Assembly: GCA_025766275.1 (NCBI GenBank)
Contig: JAFKAC010000021.1
Span: 186,001-250,000, forward strand
Length of the DNA: 64,000 nt
Direction of reading: 5' to 3'
Origin: Lactarius indigo
Lineage: Eukaryota; Basidiomycota; Agaricomycetes; Russulales; Russulaceae
Both the position numbers and the translations under genes were made by a program. This document shows positions 1 through 12,369 of the stretch, piece after piece; position 1 is the first letter of the stretch; each line of letters opens with the position of its first letter. Under the pieces are notes generated by a model. That model was not told the DNA's origin, searched no databases, and saw nothing but the letters and a program-made list of their open reading frames with translations.

Positions 1-3000
1 GAAGCAGCACAGCACGCGCCACTGGCAGCGCGTGGTCCGAACTCGAACAAACACCGTGACCGCGAGAGGTCCGCCGAGCTTAAGCAATCATCCCGTCATG
101 TCTTCCGATTTTAACGACTTGTGCAGAGGAGTCCTCAAGGTTTTTTCCGCGCATCGTAAGCGGCAGGCCAATGCTGACCACGAAGTTGAGCGGCCTTGAC
201 GTTGAGCGTTAGCGCTTGCGGACTAGTAGACGATCGGAGGCTGTTCTGAGTCGCGCGTGCTCGTTGTATCGGATTATCAATAGATAAAGTATACTTGATA
301 AGTTTCAGTGCAAAGACAGTATTCCCCTTTCCCCCAAAAAATCTCCCCGTCAGCTGGAGTCCACTAGTAATCACAAAGATTGTGTTGAAGGCTTGGTTGA
401 AGACGTAGGGGGCTTCGAGTTCGATGCTATCGGTCACCGGCAAACTATTGGTCGCCGGTCCGTCCGGTACACTCAGCTTGTCGTCAGGTGATAGTCAGGT
501 GATCCAGCTGACATCAACACGACATCGGCCCGGATAATGACTTGGGACGCTCTCCTAGCTAGGCCCGTAATCCGGAATTTTTTTTTCTTTCTTTTACCAC
601 GTCTTCGCTAGCTATGTACACGGTGAAGAACAGTAGGTACCATCGCAACCAAGACTCCCCTATTCGTAGTCGTCGCTCGTCCGCATTCTAGGCCGTCAGA
701 CGTTCGACTCCCAAAATCATTACCGACCTGGGAGTCGCAAGCAGGCGCAAATGTCATACCGGGTTGGAACTTCGAAAGTAGGCCCTGCATCACAGTTGGG
801 TTTTCTCCGTGCAAATCTTATGCGGTAGAATTGTGCATAGTGGCAGAGTCACCAGTTTGTCCGAGTTGAGACTCGTAGGCCTCACCCGCTGGTGGCCCAA
901 ATTGGATCGTGGACGAGTAGCCAGTGAACGCGTTATCCGGGTTGTTGGTTTCTGACAACTCAAGGATAAAGTCCCGACTGTTTAGCCTGAAAGTGGAGAG
1001 GTGAGAAGTTGGATCCATGATAACACACCGGACGGACTCCTCACATGGCAAGCAATGAATTTACGCCGCCTGTGGGAAAATGTTAGCTGACCATCTCTGC
1101 CCCTGAGGTTATTGTGAGTGTACATTTACTCATCGCCCATGAAAACGCCAACCAGAGCCTGGAGGAGGGTGAGACTGCGAACTGGTCATAAAATAAGAAA
1201 ATCTCAAAAGGAAAGATTGCGACCGAATTTTCTTACATTGATAACCGCGGCGAGAGCAAGGGCGCTGCTTTTCTCAGTTTGTGGTCATTGTTCAACAGGG
1301 ATAGGAACTCACCTTGTCAGCAAGCCCGAATTGATACTATAAGCCATAAGGGTCATGATTAGGGAATCAGTCCTGTGTATGGACGTCAACTGGGTCTACG
1401 GCATAAATGTCAAAAGGACAGCCTGCCTTGCAAAACCGGTCCTCCAGCGGTAGAGAGACCAGCACATTGCGGCAGCGATCAACAAGTCTGTCATCACGAT
1501 CGCGGCCACTCCTACGCACGAGACCCACTATTAAGCATTAGCATGGGTGAATATGCCAGTGATGTGAACCGAAACATACAAGTAAGGAGTGAAACCTGGA
1601 AAATGGCCCTAGAGCGAACCTAATGACGGGTTACATTTATTTGATACACCCAAGGAGGAACGCTACCTACTCTTTTACGGCGAACACTGACATGCAACGT
1701 TCGAAAAGAACTCAAGGACGAATCAGCGGACGCAAAACTGGAAACTCACACAATCTAAAGGCTACGGAGACGAGAAGTACGACAATTATGGATGGATGGG
1801 GATCATGATAGAACTTACAGAGAGAGATAGCAAGCAACGCCACCTGCGAAACCACGTTCAGAGGTGCTTCGGAAAGTCAACCATGATAACGATAACTTAC
1901 GATGAGGATCAAGCAAACGATACTTCGGTTCACTGGTGGAAAACCAAATTATGGCTCGGATATGCAGAAACAACGGAGGAAAAAAAAAATGAATGACCTA
2001 TGAAAACTCGTCTTGCATAAAAGCTTCGCTGTGTTATGACGAATAGCAAGTCAGCGACAGAGTGAAAACGACGAACATCTGCACGAGAGCGCCGACGATG
2101 GCCTCAGGCTACAGTAGTCATTAGCACGTCCGTGGCAAAATACAGAATTCAACCTACTCCGATTGCGACCTGAATCTACGTTAGGCAGACGTAGCGTGAG
2201 TGGTTATGGAAACAAGATACTTCCACAGTTTACGTACGTCCATAATCCTGAGGAATAGATCAGAAACGACACAGCCGCCAAAGTGAGTTGGCTCACCACA
2301 GAGCATAGTCCAGGTTTTCAACATTACCAAAATTAAGGACCAGGTACCTACTGTAATGAGTACATGGAAGATAGTGTGAGCACCAATGTCTCACCAGTAG
2401 GTCGTATAAGCGCTTATGATTGTGTCGAGGGTATCCATAACTCTGATGAAAACATCTCAATACGATTGAGTAGGAACAGGGGCAAGGCTACGCACGTTAT
2501 GAATGAGACAAAGATCTTGAGTGCCTTTGGGTCTCTCTTCCCATAATGCCTGGGACTAGTCAGTTTGTCGCATCCGGAGACAAGGCCGAGTTACCAGAAG
2601 TATATCCATCTACAAGAACATATAATTGCCAAGTCAGCGTGAGAACGGAAACCACGTTTGATCGGACTCACGTCTGCGCAAGTGTCAAACCAAAGAGCCT
2701 ACAAGTTTAGAAGTTCAGGAAAAATACCAGGAAAGGAAGAGCCCAATTGAATACCTACGTAGTACTGACAAGCAACCCGATGAAAACTGCCCCAAAGGAA
2801 TTGCGGATGTCAATGGCAGGAGGACCAGGCATGTCAACCAAGCTAGGTTGTGTTCCGGGGGACATATACTAAGGCCCCACCCCGTAAGTTTGATCGTAGC
2901 TGGGCAGAGACGGAGAAAGGAAGGAGGGGCCGCGGGGCTCGGGAAGGTGCAACCGAAGGATTTTTCTTTGCTTTTTGTTGAAAGCGCGCTTCTATATACT

Positions 3001-3580
3001 GTACCTATCAGGGCAGTAGACTAGTACAAAACCGGTCCTAGCGAAGGCACCGCTCTAGTAAGAACTACTGCACATGCCGAAGCAAAAGGTGGAAACACGT
3101 GGACTAGAGCGAGCGAGCGAGCTGGAGAATCACAAGAAAAAAGTCAAGAATAAAAAGGCGTGGGCACTAAGATGAACACAGTGGAAGTTCTTCAAACATC
3201 ACATGTTTTGGACCAAGTTTTGGATACCATCCGAGTCGTTGTGGCCGCTCTGGATGGGCGTCAATGTCGAAGCGACCCTGATAACGTCAGCACATATCTC
3301 CGATCGGATTAGTCCCTCCTGCACTCCGCCTTACAGTGCGTCTTATACCGCACACAATGAGTGCTAGGCATCCTTTTCCAAGTGCGCGGGAGGGGATGTC
3401 CGCAGAGGGGCCCCATCCCCAACCTAAATCCGCGGAGGCGGATCTGGCTCGTTGGGAGTCTCCGATGCAGTTGAGGGCGGAAGGGGCAAATGGAAAAATA
3501 GAGGAATGATTGTATCTTTGGTGCTCATCCGCTAATGAAGGGGATGGTACGTTCGAGATCGTTCTGTGTTTGCACAATCC
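1..3580. other. gene-poor region, no convincing gene
   Basis: I see no reading frame with splice structure, conserved motifs or codon character here. The frames present are short and overlap on both strands. Segment 68-450 is a diverged copy of 9610-10010 (listed separately). Roughly 1120-2900 is purine-rich on the plus strand and open only in short pieces. A GAGC short tandem occurs near 3112-3121. Confidence 0.5.
68..450 (+). repeat. diverged duplicate segment, copy 1
   Basis: By eye this segment aligns collinearly with 9610-10010. Shared blocks include GAGAGGTCCGC near 64 and 9611, TCTTCCGA followed by TAACGACTTGTG or AAACGACTTGTG near 100-122 and 9640-9662, a TTTTTCCGC block followed by GTAAG, an AGTAGATAA or AATAGATAA block followed by CTTGATA near 280-300 and 9851-9872, and CGAGTTCGAT near 415 and 9996. 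The spacing is similar but there are many substitutions and indels. The second copy runs into the start of the intact reading frame at 9911, so copy 1 may be the decayed 5' part of a paralogue. No terminal repeats or transposase were seen. Confidence 0.55.
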
Positions 3581-3611
3581 CAGGCGAACCGCCGACCGAT
3601 TTACCTCTATC

Positions 3612-3883
3612 CCCGTTTCGTTCGGATACGATTAGCGCGACCGCGACCGTCACAACACTATCACAATCGCGCTTACTAGTGACGCCTCGCAATCGTTCAA
3701 CGAGATATTAAAGGGTTACGAGGAACGCACCTGAAGGAAGCTCGACGTAACCTACCACCCACTTGACTCGCTGCACGCGAAGCTCATGGAGAACCCGCAA
3801 GTCTTCGACGCATACCTGTATCTCAACTGGACGACGGATGGGCTGAACGGCCACCCACCTGACAACAACCTCTACCCAGAATA
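3612..3883 (+). pseudogene. eroded coding fragment, unknown family
   Basis: In the plus strand a protein-like stretch reads through about 3660-3883, interrupted by an in-frame TGA near 3732, and ends at a TAG. The last 45 codons (from LDVTYHPLD to NNLYPE) have the composition of a real folded protein, with LYLNWTTDG and a PPDNNLYPE tail. I cannot assign the family. No start codon or upstream exons can be defined. It is most likely a decayed gene end; a chance open frame is the alternative. Confidence 0.3.
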
Positions 3884-4399
3884 GAACCTACGATATTTTT
3901 CGACATCATTACGCTGAGGAAGTGAACGATCGTGGTGGGAGACGAGGCAACTTAGTATTGCTCATATTTGATATCAGACCTGTTTAGTGGAGGGATGTTC
4001 ATTCTTCCTACGTCGCAGCGATGTCTCGTCCTCAACATCGGCAGGCGCGGGAACAACCACAGAGCCGAAATTGTCAGCTCCAGCAGTTCCAGCTTCTACA
4101 CGGTTCTTTAGCAGCGAATGTACGTGCGAGTTATCTTCTGTCAACGACGCACGTGCCACGCGTGATTCGCTCAGTTCTGTTATAAGATACCCTCACTCTG
4201 TTGCCACCTACTAGTAACTCACGCGAGATAGGGCGCGAGATACCGGTGTTTCCGCATATCTTGCCTGCAACATTAAAATGGTAATTAAAAAGGGTACAGT
4301 AATATAGTATGCCAAGTTATACATGCGCTACACGTCGAATCACGTGGATCAGCGCAAGTCCGAGATTCCGGGTCAGGGATACAAGTAATTTGGGAGGAG

Positions 4400-4720
4400 G
4401 GGGGGATTAAACGTGTATGAGAACAGCGTTTGTAGCATACCGGTGCTCGCTGTTCTCCGCTTCGGGTTTCAGGCGCATTCACGCTCTCCTCGTCGAGCCA
4501 CTGCTCACAGAGCTTAAACATGTCCCGGTCGGGGAACACCTCCGTTATGTCGCACACAAAGCCCTCGGTGGACAAGGTGTACCGCCGCCAAAGCGTGTTC
4601 CTTGCCGTCTTCGACCTTGACACCACAGTCTAGAAGCGCAAACTGAGGCGGCGTTTGCATCTTGCGGAACATCTGCCCGATAGCGAACTTCTCATCGAGG
4701 AAGAGTCGTTCGGGGAGAGG
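4400..4720 (-). pseudogene. eroded coding fragment, unknown family
   Basis: The reverse strand carries protein-like text in two frames that join near 4590. The upstream part contains LFLDEKFAIGQMFRKM and a DCGVKVEDGKE stretch. The downstream part contains YTLSTEGFVCDITEVFPD and MFKLCEQWLDEE. The switch of frame without GT..AG borders suggests an indel. The order and chemistry look like one conserved domain of a fungal protein, but I do not recognise the family. No start, stop or promoter can be defended. Confidence 0.35.
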
Positions 4721-4849
4721 TGCAGTGATAGGTTACGTCGCTTGTCGCAATGCAAGCGGTCTTCCCACCGCAGAGAAGGTGGACTTCGCGACGCTGGGTT
4801 ATGGGCTCCTCCGGGGAGGCGGTGTGTGTATGGGGTGAGGTATGTTCAT

Positions 4850-6590
4850 AGATAGTTTTGATGTTGATGGTGTGAGAAAAGAAGGCACTGCGTCATATAG
4901 TTTAAGTTGAGAACCAGGTCGTGACAATAAAAGAAAGCAGAGGAAAAGACCCACCTAAGTAAGCGTTGAAGTTCACCGCGGGCCGAAAGCATGATACGTT
5001 CAAGACCAGTCAATTCGGCGGGCCACGAAAACTATGGCAAACATTTATGATCTTCAATGGAGAGCGAAGTACCAGCAAGGCGTACCTCCACGCTAGTAGC
5101 GTTAGCCTTGAAAGAGTCGATGATAGCCATGTGTGTTTAGAGAAGTGGTAGTGAACAAAAAAACTTCAAAAGAGAGTGTGCTGGCGTTGTATAGGAGAAG
5201 AGCTTGTGAGGAGAATTGGTGAGGAACTAGGGGTCAACCCTTCGAGCTTATATCCCTGCGGCCCAAGTCGGATCTCCTTATACAGTTTGATTAAGAAAAT
5301 GCCCGCTGGTTTGTAACTCCATACGTGCGTTGCATGTGCAAGAGACTGCCGAGCACCCGGTGCACCGGGAGATTCAAATGGAGCCAACGTGAGAGATAGT
5401 GAGCTCAGAGCTCGAGAACGTCGGATCACAGCGAAACACAGCGGGAACTCATACTGTAGATACAAGTCATGTCGCATCGTGGCACGGTTTGAGGAAAGTC
5501 CGTGGGTAAATAAAACTTAGATAGGACTCCGATTCGTGAAACATAAGTAAATGTTTTATTAACTTATTGTAACTTACTGCAAGAGAAATAAAAATAAAAT
5601 GTTTTCAAAACCTGTGACGACGTTCAACGGTCAAAACGGTCAATGGTCGACACAGCCCAGCGACTTGCTCTACTGTATATGGACCATTCTACATAGCTTT
5701 CGCGGATCGGGTCCGACCAGATCCGTCACGGGCCGCTCAGCTGGGTTGAGCTCCTTTCTTTACATAACTTCTTTACAGTAAAAAGGAGGGTCTGTGCTCA
5801 GATAAGTACACTTTAGCAGCTCCCTTTACCGTTCGGCTCCCACACTTCCTCAATCATGATCATCATTAGACTCTTTGCCCCAAGAATCCTTGCAGCTATG
5901 TCGTTGTAATCAGTGCATCTTTCCTATGAAACCGGACGATTTGTCCCAGCAGCGCCCCAGCTGAATTGCATTATCCATAGAGGCCCGTCTCTGGTCCTTC
6001 TGTAACCTAAACACTTCGCTGTCTCGTGGGCACCTCTCGGTTGTTACTATGCTTTGTCCCCCCTTCCAATCCTGGCTCTCTTTCACTTTACGTTACTCGT
6101 CTCTTCTTCGGCAACTGCGCGGCTTTACCCGTGCACGGCCCCCTTTCCTTCCTGGGTGTTCGTTTCACCACTTTTGGTGGCAGGCCGAAAGGCAGAGCTT
6201 ATCGTTCTCGAGCTTAGGAACTTATACTTGGTCTTGGGACTTGAGCACAACAACTTCTGCATCGCGACTGCGGTGGGATTTGGTCTAATTAGTTAGATTT
6301 CAGCAGCTAGTTTCGACGGTCGCTCTATACCATCGTAGTGCACATAGAGGGGTATAAATTTGATTCGGACTACCTGAGCTGCTGCTGGTTTTTGTGCAGG
6401 TTTCAGGAAGCTGCGTGAGACTTTGGAGCCGGTCAACGTCTTCCTTCAAAGCCTCAACAATCCCTAACTTTGCCGCCGTTCAAACCAGCGGCCACCACCC
6501 ACTGTCTCTCCTTCCTTAGCTCGATACTACAATCTGAAAGGTAAAATCAGCACACAATCACTACGCCAACAGAGGTCTGCTGCCACCACA
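4850..6590. other. intergenic, nothing convincing
   Basis: I see no gene in this stretch. Short frames on both strands lack splice logic. A pyrimidine-rich tract (about 6030-6200) and a TATAAAT near 6351 could belong to a promoter for the broken gene that begins near 6595, but this is only positional. Confidence 0.4.
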
Positions 6591-6594
6591 ATTT

Positions 6595-8740
6595 ATGATG
6601 ACGCTCTCGTCGAGTTCTCGCCAGCATCGCAAATCAATGCTCCCCACTCCACGCCTATCTTCTCGTATGGGCTCCAGGCGTACAGCATCGGGCGAGACTT
6701 CTAGGATCGCAAGGCGTGTTCCATCCCCAATACCGGCGGCGCCAGCGTCATTCGTCGATGGTTCCCTCTAAGCACTCAAGTGTCCCACACCCTGTAGGCG
6801 GGTCGCGGCCTCCCGCCGCCAGAATTCGGCACACTAGCGTTCCTGTTTTCCCTCACGGATACCGTCTCCATCAACGCAGCCACCTCTCCCAACGCCGGAG
6901 CAAAGCGAAGCGTCCTCCCCCGCAAACACACCTCGTGCGGAAGGTGGGCCCGCGGAGGCGCCTTATCCTACTCCTCCTGCGTCGGTGGAGACCAAGCACG
7001 AGCGCATCAACGATCAAGAGGGGCGCACAAAGGTCGAAGTCCTTTGCGCAGCACCAAAATACTGGCGCGCGGGGTCCGGCACCACGCGCACGGCACCTGT
7101 CCCGGCGCCGAGAGCCAACCGCTTTAACTAGTTTCTCCCGGACCGAAAACAAGCACTCCCGGGGATGCCATCTCACACACCTCTCACACACAAGAAGCTG
7201 GCCATGACTAGCAGCGTTATTGGAAAGGAGAACCGCCGCCCCCCAGCACGGGCACGCAGCCATCGTACCCGCAGCGCCGGTCATCGCTGTCCCATCGCCT
7301 CCCATACAATCAACTACCGTCACAGCTTCTTCATCCTAGCGAAACATCGCCTCGTCCTTGGTGATCAAGAAGAAACCTCTGCGTCTTCCCATTGCGAACC
7401 CCGTGCAGGGCCTCCAGGCCAAATCGGCTGCTGAGTTCGCTAGTCGTTCCACCAGGGATGAAGGCGCTTGTAGGGGATCTCGATCGCTTTGCGAAGGAAT
7501 GGACGGGCATGTTCGACGAACTACATGCCAGCGCCGGACGTCATGGGGACGTACTCTCCAACGCATCCACGCGCATACATCCCATCCTAGAATCAGAGGT
7601 CCCAGGAGCTTCTCAAGGGGATGATCATGGAGAACAGGACAAGCAACTCGGAGAGCGATAGGACGACCGGCGGAACAGGGTCATTCGCCCGACTGTGGAC
7701 AAGTCGGAGAGATGACAGCCGTCCCACTGACGCCTTCGGCGTCGGCTACATCCATCAGGACCATACAGGCCTCGAGTTTGGCGAGGGCCGACGGGGAAAC
7801 TGTCCACTTTGACGTAATCTGCTGCGAGCCTAGTGCGCTGGCAGCACAGGGACAACACTATTCTTAAGGACGCCCCCACAGTGGCTGATATGGTGAGTGC
7901 CCGGACACCTATTTTAGCGATTACCGACGCCCTTCCGCATGTCAGGTGCCAGGGTTGCCCGCGAATACCTCTGCATCAAAGTCAGATTCGCCCGTAGATG
8001 CTCCTACCGTGGATCGCCACTCACAGAAGACATTTCTTCGGGGTGTTCCCCAGCCTATCACGCCGCGAAAGCCACGATTCATTACGCTTCTCCCCGAGGT
8101 AAGAGTGGTCCCTTGGTGGGTGGTTCTTGCCGAAGTAGATCGAATGACGAAGGATCGCAGATCAATCAGTCGCCGATCATTTCTGGCCCTCGCCTAGTCG
8201 AGATGACTTCTGCCGTGCTTTCGAACTGCAAAGACTGAAATCGCCAAGTTTCTAGAGCCAACGCCAACGCCCACCCACACGGAGACGACACGACGCAACG
8301 CCAGCTCGAAACCGTGTCAACCCAGCATGGCCCCAGTGGCCCATCTTTCCTCCTCTCCGGCCTCCGTTACAACGTCTCTGTTCTCCATATCGATCCCCCA
8401 TACGTCATCGTCGCTGGCACACCAGCGGCCCCGCGACACCCTCCCGCAGCGAAATGCTACATACCCCGAAAGCGGCGCGGGACCGACGCGCTCGACCTCG
8501 CTGCGCGGCCTGCGCGCTATTTTCAAGCGCACGTCGGCGGGACTGGCGAATGAACAGCGCCAGCGCGCGGAGTCGCTGAAGGAGCTCATTGGCGAACCGC
8601 GTGTCCTCAGCCTCGGTAGTGTCAGTATCAGTAATCTTCGGGACGCTGGAATTCCCGGTGGAGGCGCGGCTCCGGCTGGGCCGACGGATGAAGCAAAGAA
8701 TTCGGGTGAGTTGGTTCGGAAGACGACGGTGACGTGGTGA
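6595..8740 (+). pseudogene. broken Ser/Pro/Arg-rich protein gene
   Basis: A series of plus-strand frames has consistent Ser/Pro/Arg-rich composition: 6595-6771 (ATG start, MMTLSSSSRQHRKS), 6770-7207, 7358-7661 (a more structured part with DLDRFAKEWTGMFDELH), 7946-8197, and 8277-8740 ending at TGA. The last piece has SLRGLRAIFKRTSAGLA and LKELIGEPRVLSLG. The pieces are in different frames. Some joins could be short introns; others, such as near 6770, look like indels. The low-complexity N-terminal half suggests an intrinsically disordered protein. I do not recognise the family, and the boundaries and the assumption of a single gene are inference. Confidence 0.35.
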
Positions 8741-9609
8741 GATCGTTTGGGCCCAAGTTGGCGGGTAACTGCAGCACGACTGAACCGATTTGTAGCTCGT
8801 ACTGTACTGTATCAGCAGACCAGACCACTACGCGAGAAAATAACCATTTGTAGACGTCCAGTCATTGTACATGTTACCGTCCTGTATATATAAAGACCAA
8901 GCAGTTTGATCTTCCCGAGGACTGCGGCGGAGGATGAAAGCCTGAAACATAAGTTCAAGTGATTGACTAGTATATCGTTCTTGAGAGTGCTAATCACAAG
9001 GCCAATCAAATCACGCGAACAATTAGACGAGACAAAGATGTTTGATAGATGTAGTCAAGGCTGAGTACAGTAGGCTCGTGACCAGCCTTCGGTTTAGGCC
9101 TAGCCCGCCTTCGCACGTGACCTATCGTCGAGTTTGGATTTCCTGGCTTGGCCTCATCCACGCGCGGCTCCTCCCGACAGTCCGGCGGGTCTCCGCTTGG
9201 CACGGTGCTCCCCCGACCAAATTGTATGGGTATGGTCTTTATCTCTGCGTCTGTTAATTCTGTATCGCCTCCCTTCTACTTCTTGTTCACCTCACGATTC
9301 TGGCTCGGACTGTCTAGTATCCGAACGACCTCTAGCATGCACTATTTGGGAGAATAGTACCAGGACACCATCGTCAGCAGGTCATTGTGGGGTGTGTCTT
9401 TTGGTCGATGCGACTGTATGGTTCAGTGCGGTAATAGCTGCACACGCTTTCACCCTACGCAATATAGTCTCCATCACCGCAATATCTCACATTAGTTGCA
9501 CAGGCACATAGCCGCTACCCCTCAAGCCACGTACCAGGTCAAATTGAGATGCTGTCACAGGAGCACTGGTAGCACAGCATATACAAGCGTGCGGCGCGAA
9601 TGTCTCCAT
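8741..9609. other. intergenic, nothing seen
   Basis: No protein-like frame, RNA gene or obvious repeat is visible between the broken gene ending at 8740 and the duplicated segment starting near 9610. Confidence 0.4.
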
Positions 9610-10010
9610 GAGAGGTCCGCTATGATCATCTCTCCTTGTCTTCCGACTCTAAACGACTTGTGGGGGAGTCCCAAAAAGTTTTTCCGCATAGCGTAAGTGG
9701 CTGGGCTAATGATGAGGACAATCTCTGAGTTCGATTGGAGCCAATGCTGACTACCGCCGACTACGAAGCTGACGTTAACCGTTATCATTACAGTAGCGCT
9801 TGGTACTGCCAGAATACAGAAGTGCGCGCGCCTATTGTATCAGGACACCAGTAGATAAATTGCCCTTGATAGGTTTCAAAATGGTCACAGGTTGTCCCTT
9901 CCCCTGAACCATGGATCCCCCACGTCCGAGTCAGCTACAGTCCATTAATGCTCACAACGGTGGTGCTGGGGACCGTTATCATGGCGCGTGGCCCTCGAGT
10001 TCGATACCAT
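9610..10010 (+). repeat. diverged duplicate segment, copy 2
   Basis: This is the partner of 68-450. The homology extends past the ATG at 9911, so the duplication includes the promoter and the first codons of the gene at 9911-10426. Its arrangement relative to that gene suggests an old gene duplication rather than an autonomous mobile element. Confidence 0.55.
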
Positions 10011-10426
10011 CGCCGAAAGCACATTCAGATCTCGGTTCAGAACCCACGCCTTCTCATCCAACACCACAGCGGGCCCACCCGAACCCCATTCATAGTCCCC
10101 AGCACGAAGGACTAGCAAAGCTCTTTTCGACAAATCCGTCCCTTGATTCCCTCCAGTCCTTTCACACTGCAATCACGTCACTCTCGCGTTCGTCCATACG
10201 CCAAACGAGCCCAACTCCCACGGTGTCCTCAGACGTGTCATTTTCTTACTCCGTGACCTCGGTAAATTCGTACAATACTCGCAAGAATGTCTTGTATCCA
10301 CGCCGCGTTCATCCGTCACCCCGAGCACCACCCGTCGCGTCACAATATCGTAGTCGGATGAAGAAGGCTTTACCAAAACGCATCCTTCTCACGGCCAGGG
10401 CCACCTTCCTGCGACTCAACTTCTAA
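9911..10426 (+). CDS. unknown Ser/Pro-rich protein, paralogue of the gene at 11020-12350
   Basis: This is a 171-residue open frame with a true ATG (MDPPRPSQLQSINAHNGG). It is rich in Ser, Pro and His. The C-terminal third (SVTSVNSYNTRKNVLYPRR) matches, codon by codon, the minus-strand region 12030-12160 of the neighbouring gene (SVTSINSRKSRKTVLYRRR). The two lie tail to tail and are probably paralogues. The other gene continues for several more exons, so this copy is either truncated after residue 171 or has exons downstream that I cannot see. No signal peptide or membrane segment was seen, and the function is unknown. Confidence 0.45.
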   Translation: MDPPRPSQLQSINAHNGGAGDRYHGAWPSSSIPSPKAHSDLGSEPTPSHPTPQRAHPNPIHSPQHEGLAKLFSTNPSLDSLQSFHTAITSLSRSSIRQTSPTPTVSSDVSFSYSVTSVNSYNTRKNVLYPRRVHPSPRAPPVASQYRSRMKKALPKRILLTARATFLRLNF

Positions 10427-11019
10427 CCCCGTGGTTTATTTGTGCAAAGTGAGTAAATAAGGCTCCAACTGTTTACAGTAGCTTACATTCACTCATAGGG
10501 TACTATCACGTACAGGCTATCGTAAACACTAAATGACTTCTGGAGCCCGGGCCCCAACCACACATCGTAGCTACTACAAGTTGTACGTACTGTGTTCATA
10601 GCAAAATTGTATTTCCTGTCCTCTGAAGATTTTGTTGTCACACTGTCGCCTCCCATTGGTAAGCAATCCCCACCGCCGTCCGTCAACACCTACAGGCACG
10701 CACATATGGTCACTGGATGCTCGTGGAATATCAGATCTCGAAGTATGTCAATTACACTAGACAGTGTAGAAACGCGGGAAGCGTGACTCAGCATTCTGGG
10801 AGAAACGACTGAGGTATGTACGCTAAGACTACAAAGTATTAAATTACATATGATGGGAGTCAACAAGAACGGATCGTAGTAAGGAAATCGAGCTCAACTT
10901 ATCATTGTGGTATAATTACCGGTCCAGCCGGTCCGGAGTCGAACGACGCTGACGCGTCGTGACTGCACCTCCAACAGACAGTAGACTAGAAAATATTTGA
11001 GTGGCTTCACACCTCTTTT
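10427..11019. other. spacer between the two related genes
   Basis: There is no convincing coding or RNA signal. Short frames on both strands overlap and none has splice support. Confidence 0.4.
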
Positions 11020-12350
11020 CTACCCATGGAAGAGACGGCGCAAAAATCTACGCGGTAAGCTGCGCTTTCCGCTATCACTGTGACTTCCGGTGCTGTGACT
11101 CTGGCTGTCGGAGTCTACGAAATTCCATTCGTCCTCGACGTCAGAACCCTCTTCTATCGTAGAAATCACCTGGGGTACCCCCCTGTATAGAGGAATCACC
11201 GGTATCACGCCCGTCGAAGGGGGAAGCCGTCCTCCGGGTTGCCCCAAAGCTGTTCAATTGCGCCACGGTCTGTACGAGGTTCTGATCCAGTTTCTTGCGG
11301 TATTGATCTATTGTTAAGCCCGTGGATACCGATAACTCCTGTAGGGCCGTGCGATAATAAACTCGAAGAGCTCCGTCCTTGGCAGTGGCGGGTTTGACCT
11401 TGATCGTATTCAGTGCACCCTTTGTCGTACGTATAATCAGTAGTTGCCACCACGCTCGACCGAGTTGATAGAGTACCTCGAAGGTATTCAATAAAGAAAA
11501 AAGCGTACGGAGTACATTAGAAAACTGTTGAAGTGCTAGAGCTCCGGCAATGGGCGCTTTGAGACCCGTTTCACTCGACTTCGGGGCCTTCGGGGAAGAG
11601 AAAGCACCTGACTTGGATAAGATATCTTTGAAAGTCCTGTTCAATTGATGCATCGCAGCTTTCAGTAGCCATCTACTATACTAGGAGTCAATACTTACGC
11701 ATGCAGGGCCTTGCAAGGAACTTCCAGTTCCACGGCACTAACGGCATCTTTGAGGAGAATCTCATGAGCCAACGCAATGAATAATTCGGCACAGCAACGG
11801 GTTTCTTCATCAGTCCGAACAGGCACGCGTTTCGAAAAATATCCATGGACCCCCAATGACTGGAGGAGGACCTTTCCCGCGGGCACAAGACGAGTCTCCG
11901 CGTATGGTAACAGGGTTGTACAAAGGAACCGAACTCGCCAGATTAGGGCCTACGTGGAACGGATGTATTCAGAAAGAGTTACACAGACAACCTAGGTCAA
12001 AACGTACATCATGTGAGATCGAGGAGTGTTCCGACGGTTCTGCGACCGGCAGCGGATGTTCACGGCGGCGGTACAAGACAGTCTTGCGACTCTTGCGAGA
12101 GTTTATCGAGGTGACGGAAGTAAGGAAACGACATATCCGAGGACAGCGTAGAGGCTGAGTTCGTCGTCGAATTCGATGACGACTCTCGCGCAGAGTAGTA
12201 TGACTGCTGAGATGAGATGTCGGATTGCCGGGGAGAAGTGTAGTATGACTGGAGTGATGAAGCGTTGTATGGCTGAGAGTGGTGCTCAGGTTCAGAACCA
12301 TGGACAGGGACCCGTGAGTGCTGTACAGGTTCGCGATTGGCCACCAGCAC
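11020..12350 (-). CDS. unknown multi-exon fungal protein
   Basis: On the reverse strand protein-like exons follow each other. At about 12350-12000 there is a Ser/Tyr/Gln-rich segment with QSYYTSPRQSDISSQQSYY and then SVTSINSRKSRKTVLY. At about 11930-11700 there is a structured part with LVPAGKVLLQSLGVHGYFSK and CCAELFIALAHEILLKDAV. At 11653-11200 lies MHQLNRTFKDILSKSG with a hydrophobic stretch around FSNVLRTLFSLLNTFEVLY. The last piece ends in a basic tail (RRFLRRLFHG) and a stop at 11020. A GTAAGT intron starts near 11699. Frame changes near 12100 and 11200 each fit one extra base. The start is uncertain because no ATG precedes the first exon in frame. I do not recognise the family. The disordered N-terminus is shared with 9911-10426. 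Confidence 0.5.
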
Positions 12351-12369
12351 GGTCAGTGTGAGTATTGAT

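Noticed and set aside
6026..6296. Overlapping frames at about 6030-6290 as a membrane protein
   Set aside because: Three frames are open at once in a pyrimidine-rich tract, and none has splice or motif support.
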